The notes under the pieces were generated by a model. The model saw nothing but the letters and a program-made list of their open reading frames with translations. It was not told where the DNA came from and did not search any database. DNA of 64,000 nt, from positions 89,176 to 153,175 of the forward strand of contig CAXXSI010000023.1 of assembly GCA_963669285.2 (NCBI GenBank), read 5' to 3'. The stretch's first letter is position 1, and each line of letters opens with the position of its first letter. This DNA comes from JAWKWH01 sp963669285. GTDB taxonomy: Bacteria > Pseudomonadota > Alphaproteobacteria > Rhizobiales > Rhizobiaceae. Shown here piece by piece: positions 17,412 to 25,959 of this stretch. Position numbers and translations under genes: made by a program.

Positions 17412-18365
17412 ATGCTGACCGGCGAACAACTCGGCTTTTTCGAAGACAATGGCTATCTGATCGTCGAGGACGTGCTGGATCAGGAAAACGTCATCGATCC
17501 CGTAAGGCGCGAATATACCGTATTGCTGGACGGTCTATACGATAACTGGTTCCGGCAGGGCCTATTGAACGTCCCGCCGGACGGGCTTGATTTCCACGAC
17601 AAGCTGTCAGCGGCATACACGGCCGGGTGCGACTGGTTTCAACCAATGGATATCTCGCTGCCGGGCGACCGGATCGAAGCCGATACGCCGATGCATTTCG
17701 GTCCGGCGGTGTTTGATCTGCTGACCAATCCGCGATTGCTCGATCTTGTCGAGGACCTGATCGGACCTGAGATCACATCCAATCCGATCCAGCATGTACG
17801 CATCAAACCGCCTTCAAACGAATTGCACGATGACGAGGTCCGGGCGCACATCACGGCCACGGCTTGGCACCAGGATCGCGGGGTCGGGCACGCCGAAGCG
17901 GATACAACGACGATGGTGACCGTCTGGTGCGCCATATCCGACGCAACGGTCGAGAACGGGTGCCTGCAAGCCATCCCCAGGGCCCACAAAAGCGGCATGC
18001 TGCCCCACTGCCCCAAGGTGCAGACCGAGATTGCGGAGGGCTATGTTGATGTGAACAAGGCCGTGCCGCTGCCGGTCAAAAGCGGCGGAGTTGTAATCCT
18101 GCACCCGCTGACGCCGCACGCCTCGCTGGTCAATCGCACGAAAGGCTTCCGCTGGTCATTCGACATACGCTATAACCGAACCGGTCAGGCGACCGGGCGC
18201 TCGCATTTTCCAGAATTCATAGCCCGCAGCCGGACCAACCCTGCTGCGGAATTGGACGACTGGCGGGTCTGGAAGTCGATGTGGGAGGACGCCCGAGCCA
18301 AGGCGGCCGGCGCCCCGCACATTCCGATCCATCGGTGGAAAGCCGGAGCACCGGCTTGTGCATAG
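17412..18365 (+). CDS. Phytanoyl-CoA dioxygenase-family Fe(II)/2-oxoglutarate enzyme A
   Basis: Non-haem iron oxygenase of 317 residues. The facial triad is visible: HxD in AWHQDRG and the distal His in LHPLTPHAS, with GFRWSFDIRY supplying the Arg that binds 2-oxoglutarate. The N-terminal LGFFEDNGYLIVEDVLD is the family opening. Family members hydroxylate varied substrates (fatty acyl-CoAs, ectoine, small metabolites) or remove alkyl groups by hydroxylation. It sits seven bases after dctM and 12 bases before the altronate-dehydratase-like gene, so it probably acts on the imported compound or an early intermediate. A second member lies two genes on, and the two are clearly different proteins. 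Confidence 0.88.
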   Translation: MLTGEQLGFFEDNGYLIVEDVLDQENVIDPVRREYTVLLDGLYDNWFRQGLLNVPPDGLDFHDKLSAAYTAGCDWFQPMDISLPGDRIEADTPMHFGPAVFDLLTNPRLLDLVEDLIGPEITSNPIQHVRIKPPSNELHDDEVRAHITATAWHQDRGVGHAEADTTTMVTVWCAISDATVENGCLQAIPRAHKSGMLPHCPKVQTEIAEGYVDVNKAVPLPVKSGGVVILHPLTPHASLVNRTKGFRWSFDIRYNRTGQATGRSHFPEFIARSRTNPAAELDDWRVWKSMWEDARAKAAGAPHIPIHRWKAGAPACA

Positions 18366-18377
18366 GAAACAGACCCG

Positions 18378-19889
18378 ATGAGCAATGCGGTTCGCCTGGA
18401 CCCGTCCGATAATGTGGTTACCGCAATCCGCGCCCTGGAAATGGGCATGGATGTTGAAGATACGAAGACCAACGGGCTGATACCGCGCGGTCACAAGGTG
18501 GCGACCATGGCCATCGGAACCGGGGAGCCGATACGCAAATACGCACAGATCATCGGCTACGCATCAACCGACATCCGGCCCGGCGACCACGTCCACACCC
18601 ACAATGTGGCGTTTCGCAATACCAACGCCGATTACGAGTTTGCGACCGATTTGCGGCCCGCCGCCATGGTTCCCGATGCGAAACGCGATACCTTCATGGG
18701 GTATCGACGTGCCAACGGCGCCGTCGGTACGCGCAACTACATCGCCATCATCACATCGGTAAATTGCTCGGCGACCGCCGCGCGTAAGATCGCCGCGGCA
18801 TTCGGCCCGGAGGAGATGGCGCAATATCCCAATGTCGACGGCGTGGCCGCCTTCGTGCACGGAACCGGCTGCGGCATGGCGGGAGCGGGTGAAGGCTTCG
18901 ACGCGTTGCAGCGGATCATGTGGGGCTATGCGCGCCACGCCAACCATGCAGGGGTGGTGATGGTGGGGCTGGGCTGCGAGATGAACCAGATCGACTGGCT
19001 GCTGGAAGCCCATGGCATCCAAAAAGGACCGCTGTTTCAGGCGATGAATATCCAGGATGTTGCCGGGCTAGCAAAGACGGTGGAGCTCGGCATCGAAAAG
19101 GTGCGCGCCATGCTGCCGCTGGCCAATCAGGCCAGGCGGGAGCCGTGCCCTGCTTCGGAACTGATGGTCGGGTTGCAGTGCGGCGGCTCAGACGCCTGGT
19201 CGGGAATTACCGCCAATCCGGCACTTGGTTATGCATGCGACCTGCTCGTCGCACAGGGCGGAACCGGCGTTTTGGCGGAGACGCCTGAGATTTACGGTGC
19301 CGAACATCTGCTGACCCGACGGGCAATCGACGAGACGGTCGGCAGGAAGCTGGTGGAGCTCATCGGTTGGTGGGAGGACTATACCCAGCGCAACAAGGGT
19401 TCGATGGACAACAATCCATCGCCCGGCAACAAAAAGGGCGGCCTGACAACCATTCTGGAAAAATCTCTCGGTGCTGCAGCCAAAGGCGGCACGACACCGC
19501 TGACCGGTGTCTACAAATACGGCGAGACGATTACCGACAAGGGCTTCGTATTCATGGATTCACCGGGATACGATCCCGCCTCGGTCACCGGACAGATCGC
19601 CAGCGGCTGCAATCTGATAGCCTTTACGACCGGGCGCGGCTCTGCATTCGGATCAAAACCGGCACCGTGCATGAAGATCTCGACAAACACCGAAATGTAC
19701 CGCCGCATGGCCAATGACATGGACCACAATGCCGGCTCCATCCTGACCGACGGTAAATCCGTTGAGGAAGCCGGACGCGAGATTTATGATTTTCTGTTGC
19801 GGATGGCATCGGGCGAACAATCGAAGTCGGAGGCCCAGGGCCTTGGCGACTATGAATTCGTTCCCTGGCAAATCGGCGCCACAATGTAG
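18378..19889 (+). CDS. Altronate/galactarate dehydratase-family protein (UxaA-like)
   Basis: A 503-residue lyase of the UxaA/GarD family, which dehydrates sugar acids to 2-keto-3-deoxy acids with a metal ion. The N-terminal SAF-type domain spans about residues 1-90 (GHKVATMAIGTGEPIRKYAQIIGYA, DIRPGDHVHTHN), followed by the catalytic part with GYRRANGAVGTRNYIAIITSVNCSA, GTGCGMAG, LQCGGSDAWSGITANPALG and TTGRGSAFGSKPAPCMKI. Both halves are fused, as in full-length UxaA. It carries AGGAAACAGA before its ATG and lies between two dioxygenase genes. The precise substrate is not evident; D-altronate is not implied because no uxaB or uxaC is nearby. Confidence 0.9.
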   Translation: MSNAVRLDPSDNVVTAIRALEMGMDVEDTKTNGLIPRGHKVATMAIGTGEPIRKYAQIIGYASTDIRPGDHVHTHNVAFRNTNADYEFATDLRPAAMVPDAKRDTFMGYRRANGAVGTRNYIAIITSVNCSATAARKIAAAFGPEEMAQYPNVDGVAAFVHGTGCGMAGAGEGFDALQRIMWGYARHANHAGVVMVGLGCEMNQIDWLLEAHGIQKGPLFQAMNIQDVAGLAKTVELGIEKVRAMLPLANQARREPCPASELMVGLQCGGSDAWSGITANPALGYACDLLVAQGGTGVLAETPEIYGAEHLLTRRAIDETVGRKLVELIGWWEDYTQRNKGSMDNNPSPGNKKGGLTTILEKSLGAAAKGGTTPLTGVYKYGETITDKGFVFMDSPGYDPASVTGQIASGCNLIAFTTGRGSAFGSKPAPCMKISTNTEMYRRMANDMDHNAGSILTDGKSVEEAGREIYDFLLRMASGEQSKSEAQGLGDYEFVPWQIGATM

Positions 19890-19903
19890 AACCGGGCGCA
19901 GGA

Positions 19904-20767
19904 ATGGAATTTCTTTCAATCGAGCAGATCGCGTTCTACCGGGAAAACGGCTACCTGGCGCTGCCTGGCCACCTACCGGCCGGGCTGGTCAAACAGGCCA
20001 ATGATGAAATCGAGCGGCTGTCCAGACATGCAGCCGATATCACCGAGAGTGACGAGCTGATCGATCTGGAGGATAGTCATACACCCGACGACCCGCGGAT
20101 CCGCCGCATCAAGAGGCCCGACCTGCAAAGCAAGTTCTTCGATGAGCTGATGCGCAGCGACCGGATACTCGGTCCGGTTCGTGATTTGATCGGGCCGGAC
20201 ATCCGCATGCACACGACAAAGCTCAACATGAAAAAGGCCGGCTACGGCGCCGAAGTCAAATGGCATCAGGATTTCGCTTTTTATCCGCACACCAATGATG
20301 ATGTGCTGGCGGTCGGTATCGTGTTCGACGACATGGATATGGAAAACGGCCCGCTTCAGGTGTTTCCGGGTACGCACAAAGGACCGATGTTCGACCACCA
20401 TGTCGACGGTGTGTTTGCGGGCTCGATCAACCCGGCAGATACCGGTTTCAAATTGGCCGACGCGGTCTCTCTGACCGGCGTGGCCGGCACGGTTACGATC
20501 CACCATGCCCGTATCCTTCACGGTTCTGCGGTCAACACTTCGGACCGTGACCGCAAGATGCTGTTTTGCGAAATGATGGCCGCCGACGCTTACCCTGTCA
20601 TGGGTTCGATGACCCGGTTCGACGATATTGAGGCCTACGACAAACTGATGCTGTGCGGTTCTTCCACGCTCGAGCCGCGGTTAGCGCCAATCCCAGTCCG
20701 GATTCCGCAGCCGCAACCCGAGTTGAACCGCTCGATCTACGAAATCCAGGCAGGCCGAAAGGAATAG
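19904..20767 (+). CDS. Phytanoyl-CoA dioxygenase-family Fe(II)/2-oxoglutarate enzyme B
   Basis: Second non-haem iron oxygenase of the locus, 287 residues. N-terminus SIEQIAFYRENGYLALPGHLP; iron ligands HxD in KWHQDFAFYPH and distal His in IHHARILHGSAVN; Arg in SDRDRKML for 2-oxoglutarate. The GPLQVFPGTHKGPMFDHH segment is typical of small-molecule PhyH enzymes rather than of the acyl-CoA group. It lies 14 bases after the UxaA-like gene and four bases before the HIBADH-like gene. Having two distinct members in one operon suggests successive oxidations or demethylations of the same compound. Confidence 0.88.
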   Translation: MEFLSIEQIAFYRENGYLALPGHLPAGLVKQANDEIERLSRHAADITESDELIDLEDSHTPDDPRIRRIKRPDLQSKFFDELMRSDRILGPVRDLIGPDIRMHTTKLNMKKAGYGAEVKWHQDFAFYPHTNDDVLAVGIVFDDMDMENGPLQVFPGTHKGPMFDHHVDGVFAGSINPADTGFKLADAVSLTGVAGTVTIHHARILHGSAVNTSDRDRKMLFCEMMAADAYPVMGSMTRFDDIEAYDKLMLCGSSTLEPRLAPIPVRIPQPQPELNRSIYEIQAGRKE

Positions 20768-20771
20768 AATT

Positions 20772-21674
20772 ATGACAAAACCGGCGATCGGATTTATCGG
20801 ACTCGGCCTTATGGGATGGGCAATGTGTCAGCGCTTGCTCGACCTGGGCTATCCGCTCACAGTCATGGCCAACCGCTCACGCAGCAATGTCGATGCGGCT
20901 GTTGCACGCGGCGCCAAAGAGGTGGCCAGCGCCCGCGAAGTCACTCAGGCGAGTGACATCATCATGCTATGCGTGGACACTTCGGCATCCGTCGAAGCGC
21001 GTATGAAAGGCGATGCCGGGATCATTGCCGGATTGAAACCCGGCGCGACCGTGATTGATTTTGGTACGTCGCTGCCGGCTTCGACGCGAGAGCTTGGTGC
21101 CCTTGTCAAAGCCGCCGGCGCGACATTGCTCGACGCACCGCTCGGCAGGACTCCGTCCCACGCGCTGGAAGGCAAGCTCAACATCATGTGTGCCGGCGAC
21201 AAAACCGCCTTCCAAAAGGTGGAACCTGTCCTGAAAGACCTGGGTGAGAACGTCTTTCATCTCGGCGCGCTCGGTTCCGGCCATACGATCAAGCTGATCA
21301 ACAATTTCTTCGGCATGACCATTGCCAATGCGATAGCCGAAGCATTCGCCATGGCCGACACTGCCGGCATTGACCGCCAAGCCGTCTATGACGTCATCGC
21401 CGCCGGTCCGCTGCACTCCGGCATGATGGATTTCGTCAAGGGCTATGCCATCGAAGGCAATCCCAACATGCTGGCATTCGCCGTGAAAAACGCATTCAAA
21501 GATGTCGGCTACTACCGAACCATGGCCGAACAGGCCGGCGTTTCATCAATCATGTCAAAGTCGACTTTTGAGGCGCTGGAAGCTGCATCGAATGGCGGTT
21601 ATGCCGATTGCATGGTGTCAGAAATGGTCGACTTCTTCGCCGAGATACTTACTCCAGACGAACCTGCGGGCTGA
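20772..21674 (+). CDS. 3-hydroxyisobutyrate dehydrogenase-family NAD(P)-dependent oxidoreductase
   Basis: Beta-hydroxyacid dehydrogenase of 300 residues. The Rossmann motif GFIGLGLMGWAM, the substrate segment DAPLGRTPSHALEGKL and the catalytic Lys in GHTIKLINNFF are present. The family includes tartronate semialdehyde reductase (GarR) and L-threonate dehydrogenase (LtnD), both of sugar-acid pathways; the sequence does not decide between them. A strong AAAGGAATAG lies before the ATG. It closes the plus-strand operon that begins at dctP, and converges with hemW. Confidence 0.87.
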   Translation: MTKPAIGFIGLGLMGWAMCQRLLDLGYPLTVMANRSRSNVDAAVARGAKEVASAREVTQASDIIMLCVDTSASVEARMKGDAGIIAGLKPGATVIDFGTSLPASTRELGALVKAAGATLLDAPLGRTPSHALEGKLNIMCAGDKTAFQKVEPVLKDLGENVFHLGALGSGHTIKLINNFFGMTIANAIAEAFAMADTAGIDRQAVYDVIAAGPLHSGMMDFVKGYAIEGNPNMLAFAVKNAFKDVGYYRTMAEQAGVSSIMSKSTFEALEAASNGGYADCMVSEMVDFFAEILTPDEPAG

Positions 21675-21691
21675 TCGGCGGCGATAGCTGT

Positions 21692-22855
21692 TTATCGGGC
21701 CAAATCAGCGACAAGCGCGTCAAGGACGAGCATGCCGGCCGGCGAGGCGCGCAGACGGGTGTTGCCGAGCGGCGTAATCAGCCCTTCCTCCTGCAGGCCG
21801 GCGAGTATGGCGGTATCGGGTGCGCGACCAGAAAGCTGCTCATAGCGCGCGATATCCACCCCTTCGGTCAACCGCAGTCCCATCAGCAGCAACTCATCGG
21901 CTTCCTGTTCGCGTGAAAGTATTTCGCCGGCCGCCATTCCGTGGCCCACGTTTTCGACCTGCGCCAGCCAGGTTTCCGGATGCCTTTCGGCCATGGTCAC
22001 AACACGACTGCCGGCGTCGACAAACCGGCCGTGTGCACCGGGTCCGACGCCGACATATTCACCGTAACGCCAGTAGGTCAGGTTGTGCCGGCTTTCGGCT
22101 CCGGGTACGGCGTGGTTGGATATCTCATAGGCGGGAAGCCCGCGGTTTGCCGTCACCTCCTGCGTGGCCTCGTAAAGTTCTGCAGCATATTCGGACGGCG
22201 GGACCTTGAGCTTGCCAGCCGCAGCAAGCGCCTGAAACGGCGTATCGTGCTCTATCGTCAGTTGGTACAACGACAAATGATCGGCCGCATAACCGATCGC
22301 CTGTTCGAGTTCGGCGGTCCATTGCGCCACCGTCTGATCCGGACGCGCATAGATCAGATCGAAGGACAGGCGCTCAAAGGTGTTGCGTGCCAGATCGATT
22401 GCCGCCAGCGCTTCCTCGACATCGTGAAGACGGCCGAGAAACTTCAGGTCACGGTCGTTCAACGCCTGCACGCCGAGCGAACACCGGTTGATGCCTGCAG
22501 CACGGTAGCCTTCGAAACGCGCTGCATCGGCCGATGAGGGATTGGCTTCGATCGTGATCTCGATATCGCCCGCAACGTGCCAGTTGGCGGCAATTCCGTC
22601 GAGGATCAGGCCAACCGTCTGCGGCGCCATCAGCGATGGTGTGCCGCCACCGAGAAATATGCTTGTGATGTCCCTCGGACCAGTGCGCGCACGGTAACTC
22701 GCCATTTCGCGCGCAAACGCCGAGGCAAAACGGGCCTGATCAACAGCTTGATGCCGTACATGGCTGTTGAAATCGCAATAGGGGCATTTGGCCGCGCAAA
22801 ATGGCCAGTGGACATAGATGCCGAAGCCGGGATCGGGCGACGCGGAAGTCATCAT
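21692..22855 (-). CDS. hemW: Radical SAM family haem chaperone HemW
   Basis: Haem-trafficking radical-SAM protein of 387 residues, often mis-called oxygen-independent coproporphyrinogen oxidase. The radical SAM cluster motif is CAAKCPYC (Cys 20, 24, 27), and FLGGGTPSLM, IEANPSS, NRCSLGVQALND and the C-terminal HemW domain (HNLTYWRYGEYVGVGPGAHGR, DELLLMGLRL) follow. The longest reading extends to 23101 through the rdgB gene in another frame; the real start is the ATG at 22855, which overlaps the rdgB stop (ATGATGA). Last gene of the rph-VOC-rdgB-hemW operon. Confidence 0.94.
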   Translation of the reverse strand: MMTSASPDPGFGIYVHWPFCAAKCPYCDFNSHVRHQAVDQARFASAFAREMASYRARTGPRDITSIFLGGGTPSLMAPQTVGLILDGIAANWHVAGDIEITIEANPSSADAARFEGYRAAGINRCSLGVQALNDRDLKFLGRLHDVEEALAAIDLARNTFERLSFDLIYARPDQTVAQWTAELEQAIGYAADHLSLYQLTIEHDTPFQALAAAGKLKVPPSEYAAELYEATQEVTANRGLPAYEISNHAVPGAESRHNLTYWRYGEYVGVGPGAHGRFVDAGSRVVTMAERHPETWLAQVENVGHGMAAGEILSREQEADELLLMGLRLTEGVDIARYEQLSGRAPDTAILAGLQEEGLITPLGNTRLRASPAGMLVLDALVADLAR

Positions 22856-23499
22856 TCGCCAAACATGGCGCGTGCGAACAGCTCGAACGCGCGGGTGCGG
22901 TGCGACAGGCCCAGACCGTCGGCGCCGACGCCGCGGGCGTATTTTTCTTCCGTCGGCATTTCGGCAAAAGTTCGCTTGTGCCCATCGGGCTTGAAGACCG
23001 GATCGTAGCCGAAACCGTGTTCGCCGCGCGGCGGCCAGACCAGGGTCCCCTTTGCCTCGCCGACAAAATATTCCGCTTCGCCATCGGGCCAGCACAAGCA
23101 CAACGTGGCGACAAATGTTGCCTTGCGCTGCTCAGGCTCGGTTGCGCCTGCTTCCTGAAGCTTGTTTTCGACTTTGGTCATGGCGGCAAGCCAGTCGCGC
23201 GAACCATCCGGCTGCTCGGCCCAATCCGCCGTGTAAACACCGGGATCGCCGCCAAGCGCTTCGACGCAAAGGCCGCTGTCGTCGGCAAGGGCAGGCAGGC
23301 CGGTCGCCTTCGCGGCCGCGAACGCCTTGATATAAGCATTTTCGCGAAACGTCGTTCCGGTTTCTTCCGGTTCCGGCAAGCCCAAGTCGCCGGCAGATTT
23401 GACGGACAAACCGTAGGGCTCGATCAAGCCGGCAATTTCCCTGACCTTTCCCGCATTGTGGGTGGCAACCACCAGTTCACGCCCCTCAAGCTTCCTCAC
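22852..23499 (-). CDS. rdgB: Non-canonical purine NTP pyrophosphatase (dITP/XTP)
   Basis: House-cleaning nucleotide pyrophosphatase that removes ITP, dITP and XTP, 215 residues. Signatures: VVATHNAGKVREI at the start, TFRENAYIKA, ADDSGLCVEALGG with the catalytic Asp, and GFGYDPVF. The start is a GTG at 23499 overlapping the TGA of the upstream VOC gene (GTGA); longer readings run back through that gene and are not credible. It is coupled to hemW at its 3' end. Confidence 0.94.
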   Translation of the reverse strand: MRKLEGRELVVATHNAGKVREIAGLIEPYGLSVKSAGDLGLPEPEETGTTFRENAYIKAFAAAKATGLPALADDSGLCVEALGGDPGVYTADWAEQPDGSRDWLAAMTKVENKLQEAGATEPEQRKATFVATLCLCWPDGEAEYFVGEAKGTLVWPPRGEHGFGYDPVFKPDGHKRTFAEMPTEEKYARGVGADGLGLSHRTRAFELFARAMFGE

Positions 23500-23906
23500 G
23501 AGAGCCCCCAAATGTTCGGCTCTGCAAATTCGAGGCTGTTTCCAGCGGGATCGCGAAAATAGATCGAGCGGCCTCCGGACGGCCAAATGAAATCACTTTC
23601 GATCGTCACATCATTGGCCTCCAGATGCGATTTCCACTCGGTTATTTCAGCGCCATTGGCACGAAAGCAAACATGGCCAGGGCCGCTGGTTCCGTGTGGC
23701 GGAACCGGAAATCGTGCACCCTCGCCGACCGGTTTTTTCGTCTCGGCAGGATTGAAAATCAGCAACATGGCGTCACCGCAGCGAAAGAAAACCTGGCGCG
23801 CGTCCGAGCGGACGACCTGGAGACCCAATATCTGCGAATAGAAGTTTTCTGCCGCGTTCAAATCGTCAGCGTAGAGGATCGTCTCCAAGATGCCAGTCGG
23901 CGTCAT
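23496..23906 (-). CDS. VOC-superfamily (glyoxalase-fold) protein
   Basis: Small protein of 136 residues with the paired beta-alpha-beta-beta-beta motifs of the vicinal oxygen chelate fold: ILETILYADDLNAAENFYSQILGL and GHVCFRAN, ending SIYFRDPAGNSLEFAEPNIW. The His in GHVCF and the Glu in NSLEFAEP could be metal ligands. Members include glyoxalases, resistance proteins and dioxygenases, and nothing here decides the substrate. It begins three bases after rph ends and overlaps rdgB, so it is translated with housekeeping genes. Confidence 0.85.
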   Translation of the reverse strand: MTPTGILETILYADDLNAAENFYSQILGLQVVRSDARQVFFRCGDAMLLIFNPAETKKPVGEGARFPVPPHGTSGPGHVCFRANGAEITEWKSHLEANDVTIESDFIWPSGGRSIYFRDPAGNSLEFAEPNIWGLS

Positions 23907-23909
23907 CGC

Positions 23910-24626
23910 TTATCCGATTGCCATCTTCTGCAAGTCGACAAGGCGCGTGATACCCTTTTTCGCCAATCCGGTAAGCGCGGAAAACTCCTCACCGGAAAAT
24001 GGTTCGCCTTCTGCGGTGCCCTGAATTTCGACGATGCCGCCCTTGCCGGTCATGACAAAGTTGGCATCAGTGTCGGCGGCTGAATCCTCGTCATAATCGA
24101 GATCGAGCACCGGAACACCGTCGCAGATTCCGCATGAAACCGCCGCCACATGATCTTTCAGGGCTCTTGAAACCGACGTCATACCGCGCGCTTCCATCCA
24201 TTGAACGCATTGGTGAAGCGCCACATAGCCGCCGGTGATCGCGGCAGTTCTCGTTCCGCCGTCAGCCTGAATGACATCGCAATCGACGGTAATCTGTACT
24301 TCGCCAAGCGCTTCCATGTCGACGACTGCCCGCAATGATCTACCGATAAGACGCTGGATTTCCTGCGTGCGCCCACCCTGTTTACCGGCAGCGGCTTCGC
24401 GGCGCATACGTTCCGATGTCGACCGGGGCAACATCCCGTATTCCGCCGTTACCCAACCTTTGCCGGTATTGCGCATCCAGCCCGGCACTTTTTCCAGCAG
24501 GCTGGCGGTGCAGAGCAGGTGTGTGTCGCCGAACTTGACAAGGCACGATCCCTCCGCGTGCTTGGAAATTCCCCGCTCGAAGGATACGGCCCGCATTTCA
24601 TCGGACTGACGCTTGGATGGACGCAT
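23910..24626 (-). CDS. rph: Ribonuclease PH
   Basis: Phosphorolytic 3'-5' exoribonuclease that trims the 3' ends of tRNA precursors, 238 residues. The start RPSKRQSDEMRAVSFERGISKHAEGSCLVKFGDTHLLCTASL, the phosphate-site region GRTQEIQRLIGRSLRAVVD, and the DCDVIQADGGTRTAAITG stretch are diagnostic. The ATG at 24626 gives the normal N-terminus. First gene of the rph-VOC-rdgB-hemW operon and divergent from hrcA by about 170 bases, a common alphaproteobacterial arrangement. Confidence 0.95.
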   Translation of the reverse strand: MRPSKRQSDEMRAVSFERGISKHAEGSCLVKFGDTHLLCTASLLEKVPGWMRNTGKGWVTAEYGMLPRSTSERMRREAAAGKQGGRTQEIQRLIGRSLRAVVDMEALGEVQITVDCDVIQADGGTRTAAITGGYVALHQCVQWMEARGMTSVSRALKDHVAAVSCGICDGVPVLDLDYDEDSAADTDANFVMTGKGGIVEIQGTAEGEPFSGEEFSALTGLAKKGITRLVDLQKMAIG

Positions 24627-24799
24627 GTTTTCTCGACCCTAATTGCTCGTGTGCGGCGGCTTGTAGCCTCTCGGACTGCCATGCGCAAAGGAAATTGATG
24701 CGCTTTGGGCGGAGATTCTGTCCACGACATCAGCCCGGCTGTTGAGTTACCGGTGCCCGCGATTATATTCCAACCGGACAGGACTTCGCGATTAACAAA

Positions 24800-25873
24800 A
24801 TGACGAGTGCAATTATCGATCAAACACTGCGGTCACTTGACGCCCGCTCCCGGGATATCTTTCGCATCATCGTCGAAAGCTATCTGAAGGATGGTGAACC
24901 TGTGGGTTCGCGCAACTTGTCGCGCATGCTTCCGGTTTCGGTTTCACCGGCAACCGTTCGCAACGTGATGAGCGATCTGGAGATGCTCGGCCTGATCTAT
25001 GCGCCGCATGTATCGGCTGGGCGACTGCCCACCCAAAACGGGCTGCGCTTTTTCGTCGATGCGTTCATGGAACTGGGTGATGTCGCCGGTGATGACCGCG
25101 AAGTCATCGAATCCCAGATCAGGGCGTCGGGCAGCGATGCGTCACTTGAACACATGCTCACAGAGGCCAGCACCATGCTTTCCGGCCTGTCGAGAGGGGC
25201 CGGAATGGTTCTCGCCGCCAAGAGCGAAGTGCCACTCAAGCACATCGAGTTCATTCAGCTGGAGCCGCAAAAGGCCCTCGCAGTGCTGGTTTCCCAAAAC
25301 GGGGATGTAGAAAACCGCATTCTGGAACTGCCTGCCGGTACCACGGCTTCGCAGCTTATCGAGGCTTCGAATTTTTTAAACGCCCATATCCACGGCCTGA
25401 CATTGGCGGAAGCGCGGCAGGAAATCTCGCAATTGACCGCAGGCATGAGAGCTGAACTCGACCGGCTCTCAAATGATCTGGTTGATCGCGGGCTTGCGGT
25501 GTGGGCGGGTCAGGGTGATGGCCTACCGGCGCGGTTGATTGTGCGCGGACGTGCGAATCTGCTGGAGAACGTAACAGCCGCGGATGATATCGAGATGCTC
25601 AAACACCTGTTTGAGGACCTTGAGACCAAGGAAGGTTTACTTCAATTGCTTGATTTGGCGGAAGAGGGTTCCGGCGTCAGGATTTTCATCGGATCGGAAA
25701 ACAAGCTGTTTTCGCTTTCCGGTTCGTCGATGGTTGTCGCTCCCTACCGCGATTCGAACTCCCGTGTTGTCGGTGCACTCGGCGTGATCGGGCCAACACG
25801 GCTCAACTATGCTCGCGTCGTACCGATGGTGGATTACACCGCGCATTTCATATCGCGCATGCTTCGGGGTTAG
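24800..25873 (+). CDS. hrcA: Heat-inducible transcription repressor HrcA
   Basis: Represses class I heat-shock genes by binding CIRCE sites, folded with help from GroEL; 357 residues. The winged-helix N-terminus (RSRDIFRIIVESYLKDGEPVGSRNLSRMLPVSVSPATVRNVMSDLEMLGLI) and HVSAGRLPTQNGLRFFVDAF are classic, with the GAF-like C-terminal part ending VVGALGVIGPTRLNYARVVPMVDYTA. I see no CIRCE element in its own upstream region. It is followed by grpE. Confidence 0.95.
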   Translation: MTSAIIDQTLRSLDARSRDIFRIIVESYLKDGEPVGSRNLSRMLPVSVSPATVRNVMSDLEMLGLIYAPHVSAGRLPTQNGLRFFVDAFMELGDVAGDDREVIESQIRASGSDASLEHMLTEASTMLSGLSRGAGMVLAAKSEVPLKHIEFIQLEPQKALAVLVSQNGDVENRILELPAGTTASQLIEASNFLNAHIHGLTLAEARQEISQLTAGMRAELDRLSNDLVDRGLAVWAGQGDGLPARLIVRGRANLLENVTAADDIEMLKHLFEDLETKEGLLQLLDLAEEGSGVRIFIGSENKLFSLSGSSMVVAPYRDSNSRVVGALGVIGPTRLNYARVVPMVDYTAHFISRMLRG

Positions 25874-25959
25874 CAGAAAGCAAACTGCCCCTTGATTTTA
25901 TTGTGCTAAACATCGATATCCGGCGCAACTTTCAATTCATGATCGAGAAGCAACTGGCG

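Noticed and set aside
24627..24799. Search for a CIRCE element upstream of hrcA
   Set aside because: No inverted repeat of the TTAGCACTC-N9-GAGTGCTAA type was found.
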